Origin: DASQFI01 sp035633215
GTDB lineage: Bacteria; Acidobacteriota; Vicinamibacteria; Vicinamibacterales; SCN-69-37
Length of the DNA stretch: 64,000 nucleotides
Direction of reading: 5' to 3'
Assembly: GCA_035633215.1 (NCBI GenBank)
Contig: DASQFI010000068.1
Location: 17,697-81,696, forward strand
Shown here: piece by piece, positions 43,702 through 51,480 of the stretch
How positions within the stretch are numbered: the first letter of the stretch is position 1
How the letters are laid out: every line of letters begins with the position of its first letter
Notes under the pieces: generated by a model
Seen by the model: only the letters and a program-made list of their open reading frames with translations
Databases searched by the model: none
Told to the model about the DNA's origin: nothing
Made by a program: the position numbers and the translations under genes

Positions 43702-44799
43702 GTGCAAGGACTGCTGACCGCCATCCTGCGCGGGGAATTGCTCGCCGGCCGCACGCTGGCCGCGTGCGACCCGGATCATCTGCGCGCGCTGGCCGAGCAG
43801 CATGGGGTGCTGCCGCTGGTCGCGGAGCGGCTGGCGCGGATGCCCCAGGCGCCGCAGGAGCACGCAGCGACGTTTGCCGCGCAGGCCAGACGCGAGGCGG
43901 CGGCCGATGTCGTGCGCGAAGTCGAGCTCCTGAGGCTGGTCGCGGGACTGGCGGACGCCGGCATCCCCGCCCTCGTCATGAAGGGCGCGCAGCTGGCCTA
44001 CAGTCACTACTCGCGGCCCGACCTTCGGCCCCGCATGGACACGGATCTCATCGTGTCCGCTTCGACTCGTCCGGAGGCTCATCAGCTTCTCGTCGATCTC
44101 GGGTACGAGCCGGTCGAGCAGGTGGCCGCGGATCTCGTGATGTATCAGGCTGTCTACGTGAAACGGCGCGATGGCGTGCCGGTGCATGCCGTCGACCTGC
44201 ACTGGCGGCTGGCCAATCCGCAGCCCTTCGGCACGGTGTTGACGTACGACGAGATGGCCGCGTCGGCCGTGCCGATTGCGCCCCTCGGAACAGGCGCGCG
44301 GGGGCTCTCGCACACACACGCCCTGCTTGTCGCATGCATCCATCCCATCGCCCATCATCCACACGCGCAGCGGCTGATCTGGCATCACGACATTCACCTG
44401 CTCGCGTCTCGACTCCCGGCGGAAGAGTGGGACGCCTTTACCTCGCTGGCGGTCGAGCGGCGGGTGAGCAGCGTGTGCCGGCGAAGCCTCGAGCTGGCGG
44501 TGCAGAGCTTCAATACGTCGGTGCCGGCCGGCGTGCTCGCGCGACTGAGCGCGGTCGCGACCGCCGATGCCGCGACCGCCGCGTACCTGTCGCCCTCACG
44601 TCGCCAGATTCACGACGCGATGTGGGATTTCCAGGCGCTGCCGACGTGGGGCGAGCGCTTGCGGCTCGTGCGCCAGCACCTCTTCCCGCCGGCGAGCTAC
44701 ATGCGAGACGTCTACGCGCCGTCGAGCACGGCGCCTTTACCGGTCCTCTATGCCCGCCGGGCGTTCCGTGGCGCGCGTCGCTGGCTGGGGCGGGCCTGA
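43702..44799 (+). CDS. nucleotidyltransferase-fold protein (NTP_transf_5-like)
   Basis: 365 residues from GTG. The mid-section has VMKGAQLAYSHYSRPDLRPR followed by MDTDLIV, the K-G-x-L-A ... R-x-M-x-D-x-D pattern of the NTP_transf_5 group, including the two metal-binding Asp residues (about 113 and 115). The C-terminal half is helical. Members occur beside PqqD, asparagine-synthetase-like and B2-type genes of lasso and related RiPP clusters and in polysaccharide loci; no reaction is established for this one. The substrate could be a sugar, lipid or peptide. Confidence 0.83.
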   Translation: MQGLLTAILRGELLAGRTLAACDPDHLRALAEQHGVLPLVAERLARMPQAPQEHAATFAAQARREAAADVVREVELLRLVAGLADAGIPALVMKGAQLAYSHYSRPDLRPRMDTDLIVSASTRPEAHQLLVDLGYEPVEQVAADLVMYQAVYVKRRDGVPVHAVDLHWRLANPQPFGTVLTYDEMAASAVPIAPLGTGARGLSHTHALLVACIHPIAHHPHAQRLIWHHDIHLLASRLPAEEWDAFTSLAVERRVSSVCRRSLELAVQSFNTSVPAGVLARLSAVATADAATAAYLSPSRRQIHDAMWDFQALPTWGERLRLVRQHLFPPASYMRDVYAPSSTAPLPVLYARRAFRGARRWLGRA

Positions 44800-44803
44800 T
44801 CTG

Positions 44804-46189
44804 ATGCGAGTCTTCGGATTCTTCCTGACCGCGACCATCGCCTGGGGCGCGCTGGCCTTCGGCGCCGTGTATCCGTGGGGATACTGGCCGCTGGCGGTGG
44901 CGTCCGCGGGCCTCGGCCTGTGGGGGATCTTCGACACGCGCGCCTGGGCCGACCCGCGCACGCGGGATCTCGGGATCGCGGTGATCGCGATCGCCCTCGC
45001 GATCTTTCTCCAGATCGTCGCCCTGCCGGACGACTGGGTCACCGCGCTGTCACCGGGCGTCGGGCATTTCCTGAGCGAGTACCAGCTCGGGTACCGGGCC
45101 GCGGGATCGCATGCGCTGTCGCTCGACCCGAAAGCCACGGGGGTCGCGTTCGGCTTGTTCTGCGCCTTCGGCCTGCTCCTGATCGGGCTCGTGCGCGCCA
45201 TCAGGGTGGTTCGGCTCGACTGGCTCCTGAATCGGCTCATGGCGCTCGGCGTCGGTCTCGCCATCCTCGGCGTCGTGCAGAAGGCGCTGCTCGACGTCGA
45301 CGATCCGCGTCTGTACGGCGTCTGGAGGCCGGAGTTCGGCGGCAACCCGTTCGGGCCCTTCGTCAACCGCAATCACTTCGCGGGCTGGATGGTGATGACG
45401 CTGCCGCTCGTCATCGGCTACTCGTGCGCGGTGATGTACCAGTCGCCTCGTCCGGCATCGCACGACTGGCGCGGCTGGTTCCGGTGGATCACGACAGTCG
45501 AGGCGAGTCGCTTCGTCCTCGTGGCCTTCGTGGTGGTGGCGCTGGGCATGTCGCTCGCGCTCACGGGATCGCGATCGGGCATCGCGAGCTTCGCGGTCGC
45601 GACGGCGGTCTTCGGGGCGTTCCTGTTCACGCGCCGGGCTGCCCGCCGGGCGCGCGTGCTCGCCGCCGTCTACTTGTCCGTGCTGATCGTCAGCGCCGTG
45701 GCGTGGGCCGGCGTCGATCGCGCGGTCGATCGGTTCGGCAAGGCATCGGCCGACGCGGACGGGCGCCTCTCGGCCTGGACCGACACGATGCAAATCGTCC
45801 GCGACTTCCCGGTGTTTGGCACCGGCGTCGGGACCTACGCTCGCGCGATGCTGCTGTACCAGACCAACGGGCGCGACGTGATGTACGCGCACGCGCACAA
45901 CGACTACCTGCAGATCGCCGCCGAGGGCGGACTGCTCGTCGGCGTCCCCGCGGTGGCCGCCATTGTGCTCGTCGTCTTCGTGGTGCGGCGGCGCGTGAAG
46001 TCGGGTGACGACGATCCGCTGACGTACTGGACCCGCGTCGGCGCGATCGCGGGCCTCGCCGGCATCGCCGCTCAATCGCTCGTCGAGTTCAGCTTGCAGA
46101 TGCCGGGCAACCGCGTCCTGTTCGTCGTTCTTCTCGCGCTCGCCATGCATCGACCCGCGCGCCGCTCCGTGGATGCGAATCGGGTTTGA
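44804..46189 (+). CDS. O-antigen ligase/polymerase family membrane protein (Wzy_C)
   Basis: 461 residues, about twelve membrane helices. It holds the family hallmark FGPFVNRNHFAGWMVM near residue 186 and GSRSGIASFAVATAVFG, plus the large periplasmic loop with AHNDYLQIAAEGG, where Arg and His residues contact the lipid-linked donor. Such proteins either ligate finished glycan to an acceptor or polymerise repeats. As a Wzy-like protein is already present (30962), this one is a ligase candidate; the two roles could be swapped. Its end overlaps the HAD gene by 17 nt. Confidence 0.88.
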   Translation: MRVFGFFLTATIAWGALAFGAVYPWGYWPLAVASAGLGLWGIFDTRAWADPRTRDLGIAVIAIALAIFLQIVALPDDWVTALSPGVGHFLSEYQLGYRAAGSHALSLDPKATGVAFGLFCAFGLLLIGLVRAIRVVRLDWLLNRLMALGVGLAILGVVQKALLDVDDPRLYGVWRPEFGGNPFGPFVNRNHFAGWMVMTLPLVIGYSCAVMYQSPRPASHDWRGWFRWITTVEASRFVLVAFVVVALGMSLALTGSRSGIASFAVATAVFGAFLFTRRAARRARVLAAVYLSVLIVSAVAWAGVDRAVDRFGKASADADGRLSAWTDTMQIVRDFPVFGTGVGTYARAMLLYQTNGRDVMYAHAHNDYLQIAAEGGLLVGVPAVAAIVLVVFVVRRRVKSGDDDPLTYWTRVGAIAGLAGIAAQSLVEFSLQMPGNRVLFVVLLALAMHRPARRSVDANRV

Positions 46190-46901
46190 TCTCGACGGCG
46201 TGCTCGCCGATCTGCACACACCTTTCGTGCAGACGGCGATCAAGCTTTTTCCCACTCTCGACGCCGGCGTCGTGAGCGCGGCCGACATCGGCGCGTCGCC
46301 GCCCGACGACACGCGCGAGCCGCCCAGCGAGGCGCCCGGCCCCGCCTCTGACGTCGTGCTCGACCGCGAGCAGACGCACGCCGTCTGGCGCCAGCTGACC
46401 GGCACGGCCGACTTCTGGGAGGGACTCCAGGAGATCGAAAAGGGCGCCATCGCCCGTCTGGCCGAGCTCTCCGAAGCGCGGCGCTGGGAAATCATCTTTC
46501 TCACCAGCCGGCCGAAGTCGGCGGGCCGGACGGTGCAGCGCCAAAGCCAGCGCTGGCTCGAGCGAAACGGGTTTTCGCATCCCAGCCTGTACGTCGTCCA
46601 TTCGTCGCGCGGCCGGATCGCCGACGCGCTGCAGCTGGACGTCGTCGTGGACGACCGGCCCGAAAACTGCCTGGATGTGGTGCTCGAGTCGAAGGCCGGT
46701 GCCGTGCTGGTCTGGCGCGGGCCGCAGGCGACCGTCCCCGCATCCGCCAAGCGGCTCGGCATTGCCGTCGTCTCGACGGTCGCCGCGTGCCTGGACGCCC
46801 TCGTGCAGGCGCAGGAGTCCGACGCCGAAGGCGGCGTCATCGACCGGCTCCGCCGTCTGTTCGGGCTGCGCACGAAGGCGGCCTCGCCGCTCCGGCGTTA
46901 G
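46173..46901 (+). CDS. HAD-superfamily 5'-nucleotidase-like protein
   Basis: 242 residues. Motif I DLDGVLAD (nucleophile Asp6, acid Asp8), motif II in IFLTSRP and motif III VVVDDRPENC are present in order, matching the NT5C/5'(3')-deoxyribonucleotidase-like HAD group. An insertion at about 40-70 (Pro/Glu-rich) is unusual. It is translationally coupled to the ligase-like gene and ends the main coupled block. A role as phosphatase of a sugar phosphate or nucleotide is possible; the substrate is unknown. Confidence 0.85.
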   Translation: MRIGFDLDGVLADLHTPFVQTAIKLFPTLDAGVVSAADIGASPPDDTREPPSEAPGPASDVVLDREQTHAVWRQLTGTADFWEGLQEIEKGAIARLAELSEARRWEIIFLTSRPKSAGRTVQRQSQRWLERNGFSHPSLYVVHSSRGRIADALQLDVVVDDRPENCLDVVLESKAGAVLVWRGPQATVPASAKRLGIAVVSTVAACLDALVQAQESDAEGGVIDRLRRLFGLRTKAASPLRR

Positions 46902-47297
46902 TCAGAAAAGCCGTTTCTTGCGCGGAAAACGGTCCGTCCGCCGCGGCCGACGTTACCAAAAAGTCACCCACGCACAGAAGTGCGGGCGCGTGCCGTCGAC
47001 GGCGCGCGATGGCGGATCGAGAAGTGTGCGCCGGGCGCAGAAGTGTGTTGTGACACGAGTACCGCAGACGCCCTCCGCGTCGCAACGAAAGTGTTGGGCG
47101 CCCGCAAGGATCGTGCGGCCGAGCGCGTCCGTCGCAAGCCGTTCCGTGAAAACGCGTGAAATTCCGGCCACCTGTGAGCACCCGATGAGTGGCATACCCG
47201 TTGCCCTATACGTGCCCGGCTGTCGTCGAGCCGGCACAACGTGTGTGCTGAGCCGAAGGACAGCCGCTAGGTCTCTCAGAGACTGGAGAGGTTGTCC
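46902..47297 (+). other. 396-bp regulatory gap with repeated AGAAGTG words and sigma-54 promoter
   Basis: No gene is seen. CAGAAGTG occurs at 46975-46982 and 47038-47045 and GAGAAGTG at 47019-47026, 145-215 bp upstream of the sigma-54 element at 47190, the usual distance for activator sites. The last ~80 nt form the untranslated leader of the gene at 47298. Confidence 0.6.
47190..47205 (+). promoter_or_regulatory. sigma-54 (-24/-12) promoter
   Basis: TGGCATACCCGTTGCC fits the RpoN pattern TGGCAYR-N4-TTGC with GG (47191-47192) and GC (47203-47204) exactly 10 nt apart. Only the last base differs from the consensus W. Transcription would start near 47217, about 80 nt before ATG 47298. Confidence 0.75.
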
Positions 47298-47801
47298 ATG
47301 TTCCGCAGGCTCCCCAACGCCGTCGCTCTCGTCGCTCTCATCTTCGCGCCCTGGTCTGCCAGCGAGGCTCGCGCCCAGGAACGCCAGGATGTGCCGCAGC
47401 TCGAGCTGCCGGCGACCGTCATGGCCTTCGCCCAGCCGATTCGACTCACTGAGACGCCCCAGCGTCCGCCGGCCGCTCCGCAGGTCCGGATTGGTGGCTC
47501 GTCGCCGATGCTCAAATCGCTCTACGCGTCGACGGCGATCATGCAGGGCCTGGACGTCCATTCGACGATGTCGGTGCTCAATCGCGGCGGCGGGGAGGCC
47601 AATCCCCTCATGGCCGGGCTGGTCCGCAACAAGGCCGCGTTCATCGGCGTCAAGGCCGCGGTCGCGGCGAGCACCATCCTCGCGGCGCGGCAGATTGGCA
47701 AGCGCAACAAGGTGGCGGCGGTCGCCACGCTCGTCGCGATCAACAGTGCCTACGCGCTCGTCGTGCAGCACAACTACCGCGTCGCGCGGAACCTTCGCTG
47801 A
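47298..47801 (+). CDS. small secreted/membrane protein of unknown function (DUF5658-like)
   Basis: 167 residues behind GGAGAGG with 6-nt spacing. A signal peptide or signal anchor (1-24, ending ARAQE) is followed by a Pro-rich linker and a C-terminal half with helices AFIGVKAAVAASTILAAR and VAAVATLVAINSAYALVV. The central motif STAIMQGLDVHSTMSVLNRG and EANPLM resembles the DUF5658 pattern of a helix pair with conserved D-x-x-ST and E-x-NP. Function unknown. It is the first gene behind the second sigma-54 promoter, so it is probably regulated together with the polysaccharide locus. Confidence 0.75.
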   Translation: MFRRLPNAVALVALIFAPWSASEARAQERQDVPQLELPATVMAFAQPIRLTETPQRPPAAPQVRIGGSSPMLKSLYASTAIMQGLDVHSTMSVLNRGGGEANPLMAGLVRNKAAFIGVKAAVAASTILAARQIGKRNKVAAVATLVAINSAYALVVQHNYRVARNLR

Positions 47802-47897
47802 CACGCGTCCCGTCTTCATGCCGCCCTCCCGGGACGCCCAGGCGGCCCGGCTCCACGCCTCGCTCACGCTCGCCGGCCGAGTGCCGGACCCGACTCC

Positions 47898-49709
47898 ATG
47901 ACCGTCTGGTCCTTCTGCCGCACCGTCTTCCGGATCACCGGATGGCGCTTCGCCGAAGCCCTGGTGCTCATGACCGCGCTTGGCTTGATGTCGGGCGCGT
48001 CGATCGTGCTCCTCATCGTTCTGGTGCATGCGTCGGGGCTGGAGGGCGTGAGGTCGTCGCAAGCCTCATCGACGCTCTTCGGGTCCGTGCTGGCGATGGT
48101 CGGCACGCCGTCGCTGCCGGTCGCGCTCGGGGCCTTCGTCGCCGTCACGGCGCTCCAGGGCTGGCTGGGATGGCGCCAGGCGAAGAGCGTCGTCGCGCTC
48201 ACGCAGGAAGTGATGCTCGCGCTTCGCCAGCGGCTCTTCGCCGCGATCTGCCGCGCCGAGTGGGCCGTCTTCTCCCGCTATCGATCTTCTGACCTCATTG
48301 AAGCGCTGATCGGGAAGATCGATCGCGTCGGTCAGGCGACATATTCGCTGCTGACGCTGTGGTCGAGCGTCGTGATGGCGGTCGTCCTCACGGCCCTGGC
48401 GCTGAATATCTCCGCGTCGATGACCGCCCTCATCATTGCCGCGGGCGCGCTCCTGTGCGTGCTGCTGGCGGGCAAGCGCCGGCAGGCCGCGCAGGTGGGC
48501 GAGGAGCTGTCCGCCGCCGACCGGTCGATGTATCGCACGGTCACGGAGTCGCTCGCGAGCATGAAAATCGTGCGGAGCTACGGTGCCGAGTACGCGCACA
48601 TCGAGGAACTGCGACGCGCCGGAGGCGCGCTCCGCAACGTGCACCTCGGCGTGGCGGCGAGTCCCGTCGCCGTGAAGGTGTCTTTCGACGTCGGCGCGGC
48701 GCTGATCCTGAGTCTGGTCGCGTACACGTCCATCCGCGGCGTGGGGGTCGCCCCGGCCGAGCTCTTCGTGCTGCTGGTGGTGTTCATTCGCCTGGCGCCG
48801 CAGCTCTCGTCGCTGCAGGTCTACTATCAGGCGCTGCTCGCCGACATGCCGGCGTTCGTCGCGCTCACGGACACCGAAACGCACCTCGCATCGGTGGCGG
48901 CCGCCGAGGCGTCGACCGTCCGCGATCGGATTCCGTTCCATCGCGACGTGCGCCTGGACCACGTGACGTTCAGCTACGGCGGGCCGCCGATTCTGGCCAA
49001 TGTGGACATGCGCATCCCCGCGGGCGGCGTCGTCGCCATCGTCGGCGCCTCCGGGGCGGGGAAGACCACGGCGGCCGATCTCGTGATGGGCCTGCTCACG
49101 CCGCAGTCCGGCCGGGTGCTCGTGGACGGCGTCGAGTTGACGCACGATCGCCTCGGCGCCTGGCGCGAGCAGATCGGGTACGTGCCGCAGGAGACGTTCC
49201 TGTTTCACGACACCGTGCGCAACAACCTGCGCTGGGCGGCCCCGCACGCGACCGATCGGGAGGTCGCGCTCGCGCTCGCCTCGGCGGCGGCCGAGGGCTT
49301 CGTCCGGCGCCTGCCGCTCGGGCTCGACACGATCGTCGGCGACCGCGGCGTGCTGCTCTCCGGCGGCGAGCGGCAGCGACTGGCGCTCGCGCGCGCCCTG
49401 CTGCGGCGACCCAAGCTCCTGATTCTCGACGAGGCCACCAGCTCACTCGACTCGCAGAACGAGCGGGTCATCCAGGATGCGACCGAGTGCCTGCGCGGGC
49501 AGGTCGCGATGCTCCTGATCGCGCACCGCCTGTCCTCGGTGCGACAAGCCGATATGATCTACGTCCTCGATGCGGGCCGCGTCGTCGAAACCGGCAACTG
49601 GGATCAGCTCATGGCGCGTACCGGGGGACGGTTCCGCGCGCTGTGCCTGGCGCAAGGACTCGACAGCCCGCCGGCGGCGGTGTCCGCGCGGCCTGTCGCG
49701 GTAATGTAG
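47898..49709 (+). CDS. MsbA-like ABC exporter (fused permease-ATPase)
   Basis: 603 residues. The N-terminal membrane domain has about six helices (1-320). The ATPase domain begins VRLDHVTFSYGGPPILANV, with Walker A GASGAGKTT (near 378-386), Q-loop VPQETFLFHD, signature LSGGERQRLALARAL and Walker B LLILDEATSSLD. It acts as a homodimer exporting lipids, glycolipids or peptides. The lasso-type RiPP operon on the opposite strand has no exporter of its own, so this protein could serve it, or it could flip a polysaccharide lipid intermediate. No peptidase C39 domain is present. Confidence 0.93.
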   Translation: MTVWSFCRTVFRITGWRFAEALVLMTALGLMSGASIVLLIVLVHASGLEGVRSSQASSTLFGSVLAMVGTPSLPVALGAFVAVTALQGWLGWRQAKSVVALTQEVMLALRQRLFAAICRAEWAVFSRYRSSDLIEALIGKIDRVGQATYSLLTLWSSVVMAVVLTALALNISASMTALIIAAGALLCVLLAGKRRQAAQVGEELSAADRSMYRTVTESLASMKIVRSYGAEYAHIEELRRAGGALRNVHLGVAASPVAVKVSFDVGAALILSLVAYTSIRGVGVAPAELFVLLVVFIRLAPQLSSLQVYYQALLADMPAFVALTDTETHLASVAAAEASTVRDRIPFHRDVRLDHVTFSYGGPPILANVDMRIPAGGVVAIVGASGAGKTTAADLVMGLLTPQSGRVLVDGVELTHDRLGAWREQIGYVPQETFLFHDTVRNNLRWAAPHATDREVALALASAAAEGFVRRLPLGLDTIVGDRGVLLSGGERQRLALARALLRRPKLLILDEATSSLDSQNERVIQDATECLRGQVAMLLIAHRLSSVRQADMIYVLDAGRVVETGNWDQLMARTGGRFRALCLAQGLDSPPAAVSARPVAVM

Positions 49710-49712
49710 CGC

Positions 49713-50048
49713 ATGTCATCCGATCGCCGACGATCGCCGCGGATCGAAATTCTCGGACGGCTGCACGGGCATGCCGTCTCGCTCGACGTGCCCGTGGTGG
49801 TGCGCGAGATCAGCCTCGGCGGCATGGCGCTCGAGACCAGCTTTCCGTTTCCCATCGGGGCGGTGCATGAATTCCGTCTCACACTCGGCGACGGCGCCCA
49901 GGTCCAGCTCAACGGGCGTGTCATGCACAGCCGCGACACTACCGTACCCGGCGGCCAGGCCGTCTACCTCACCGGCATTCAGTTCGTCGATGACGAGCCC
50001 ACCGAAGACGATTCGACCGTGGGCAATTTGATCGATCGTTTGAAATAA
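49713..50048 (+). CDS. PilZ-domain protein
   Basis: 111 residues, essentially one PilZ domain. The c-di-GMP binding elements are RRRSPRIEI (R-x3-R loop, residues 5-9) and EISLGGMALE (D/N-x-S-x2-G strand, here with Glu at the first place, about 31-40). PilZ proteins couple c-di-GMP to exopolysaccharide synthesis, export or motility. Its position 3 nt after the ABC exporter and at the end of the locus fits post-translational control of polysaccharide output. The stop TAA is the first part of the heptamer repeat that follows. Confidence 0.88.
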   Translation: MSSDRRRSPRIEILGRLHGHAVSLDVPVVVREISLGGMALETSFPFPIGAVHEFRLTLGDGAQVQLNGRVMHSRDTTVPGGQAVYLTGIQFVDDEPTEDDSTVGNLIDRLK

Positions 50049-50207
50049 GGGCAAAGGGCAGAGGGCAGAGGGCAAAGGAGAGGTGAAAGGGTAAAGGTGA
50101 AAGGGAAGACGCCCGGAGATCGAGCATCGAACGCCAACAGCCCTCTTTTACCTGCCCCCTTTCCCCTCCCCTTTGCCCTTTGCCCTTTGCCCTTTGCCCT
50201 CTGCCCT
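50048..50207. repeat. 160-bp inverted repeat of 7-nt purine words
   Basis: Eight consecutive 7-nt units begin AGGGCAA/AGGGCAG at 50048 and continue to 50103. The complementary pyrimidine array CCTTTGC, repeated, ends at 50207. Together they could fold a hairpin with arms of ~60 nt. The right arm contains the first TTG of the downstream open frame. Confidence 0.88.
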
Positions 50208-50214
50208 GTTCAGG

Positions 50215-51480
50215 GTGGCGCTCGGGTGCGTGCTCTTACAGCTGGCGAGCGCCACTCTCCAAACACGCGACTACAGCAGCCCCAACGCCGCGACGATGAT
50301 CGCGAGGGCGCTCGTGGACCGCGGCGAATTCGCCGCACACGCGTGGCCGCGGAACGCGAAAACAGCGTCCGGCGGGGAAGAGCCGCTGCGGGCCTTCCAC
50401 CTTCCGGCCGAGCCGTTGCTCCTCGCGACGGGCTTGCGCGTCCTGCCGCCGGCGCTTCTCCCATACCTCCACGTCCCCATCACCGTGCTCTTCGTGACTG
50501 CCGTGGCCGCGACAGGGTTCTGGATCGGTGGGCGGGCGCTCGGCCTCGCGGCCGGCGCGATTGCCAGCCTCGATCCGTTCGTGATCGCTCATGGGGCCGT
50601 CTGGGACGACACGTTCCTGGCGGCGGCGCTCGAGTGGACGATCTTTGCCGGGCTCGTCGGGACGCTGGCGGCCGGACGCACCGAACTGACGCGGGAGGCG
50701 TCCGCTCGCAGAGCGGGCTTGTTCGCGCTTCTCGGCGTGCTGGCCGGCCTGGCGGCCATGACACGCAGCTCGTCGCAGGCGATTCTCGGCGTGGTCGCGC
50801 TCGGCCTGATCGCGCGGCCGGTTTTTCGACCGCTCCGCGGGGCTGGCTGGGCGATCCTTCTGGGTATCGCGATTTCCGTCGCCGCGTGGGGCGCGCGTAA
50901 CCACCGTGTGTTGGGCGAGTTCCACGTCGGGTCCAGTCACGACGGCATCACGCTCTTCGAATCGAACTACGCGACGGCGCGTCCATCACTGCTCCGAACA
51001 GGAGTCGTCGAGATCTACACGCTTGACGAGCTCGGCGTGCACTTCGGGGCGGTGGCGCCGATGCGCGAATTCGACGCCGATCGCTATTTCAGACGCCAGG
51101 CGATCGCTTACGCAAAGGACCGGCCGCTCGACGTGTTGGCGACCGCCGTCCTGAAGCTTGCCGTCAGCCTGACCGGCGTGCACCTGGGTCAGCCGCTGAC
51201 GTCGTTGCGAAACATGATCGCGCTGGCCGTCAATGCCGTGCTGATCCTCGCCGGGGCATACGGTTGGCGCCGATGGCGATCCGACTCGCGGGAACGGCCC
51301 GCGAGCCAGCTCGTGGTTTTCTTGTGTGTCGTCGCCGCGACGCTGACGTGTCTCGGTCTGCTCGCCGGGCCGGCCGGGATGCGCTATCGCGTGGACGCCA
51401 CGGGCTTTTTGTATCTCGGCGCCGCGGCCGTCTTCATTTCCTTCGCACGACCGCGCATGGCCACCCATCGTCGTGCTTGA
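50215..51480 (+). CDS. GT-C type integral membrane glycosyltransferase
   Basis: 421 residues from GTG 50215. An early loop (TRDYSSPNAATMIARALVDRG) resembles the acidic first loop of ArnT/PMT enzymes, and about ten membrane helices follow (ITVLFVTAVAATGFWIG, GAIASLDPFVIAHG). The frame opens 14 codons earlier inside the pyrimidine heptamers; those codons (PFALCPLPSALF) are repeat-encoded and rejected. The 3' end overlaps the convergent methyltransferase gene by 47 nt. The sugar donor is probably polyprenyl-linked and the acceptor is unknown; it could serve the glycan locus or the RiPP operon. Confidence 0.8.
   Translation: MALGCVLLQLASATLQTRDYSSPNAATMIARALVDRGEFAAHAWPRNAKTASGGEEPLRAFHLPAEPLLLATGLRVLPPALLPYLHVPITVLFVTAVAATGFWIGGRALGLAAGAIASLDPFVIAHGAVWDDTFLAAALEWTIFAGLVGTLAAGRTELTREASARRAGLFALLGVLAGLAAMTRSSSQAILGVVALGLIARPVFRPLRGAGWAILLGIAISVAAWGARNHRVLGEFHVGSSHDGITLFESNYATARPSLLRTGVVEIYTLDELGVHFGAVAPMREFDADRYFRRQAIAYAKDRPLDVLATAVLKLAVSLTGVHLGQPLTSLRNMIALAVNAVLILAGAYGWRRWRSDSRERPASQLVVFLCVVAATLTCLGLLAGPAGMRYRVDATGFLYLGAAAVFISFARPRMATHRRA

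Noticed and set aside
46675..47901. 408-codon plus-strand frame across the 46.9-47.3 kb gap
   Set aside because: Mostly Arg/Ser, no domain, overlaps the HAD and DUF genes and the sigma-54 promoter region; treated as a shadow.
10182..50048. Exosortase/PEP-CTERM system
   Set aside because: The sigma-54 regulator and export genes recall such loci, but no exosortase or PEP-CTERM tail was found.
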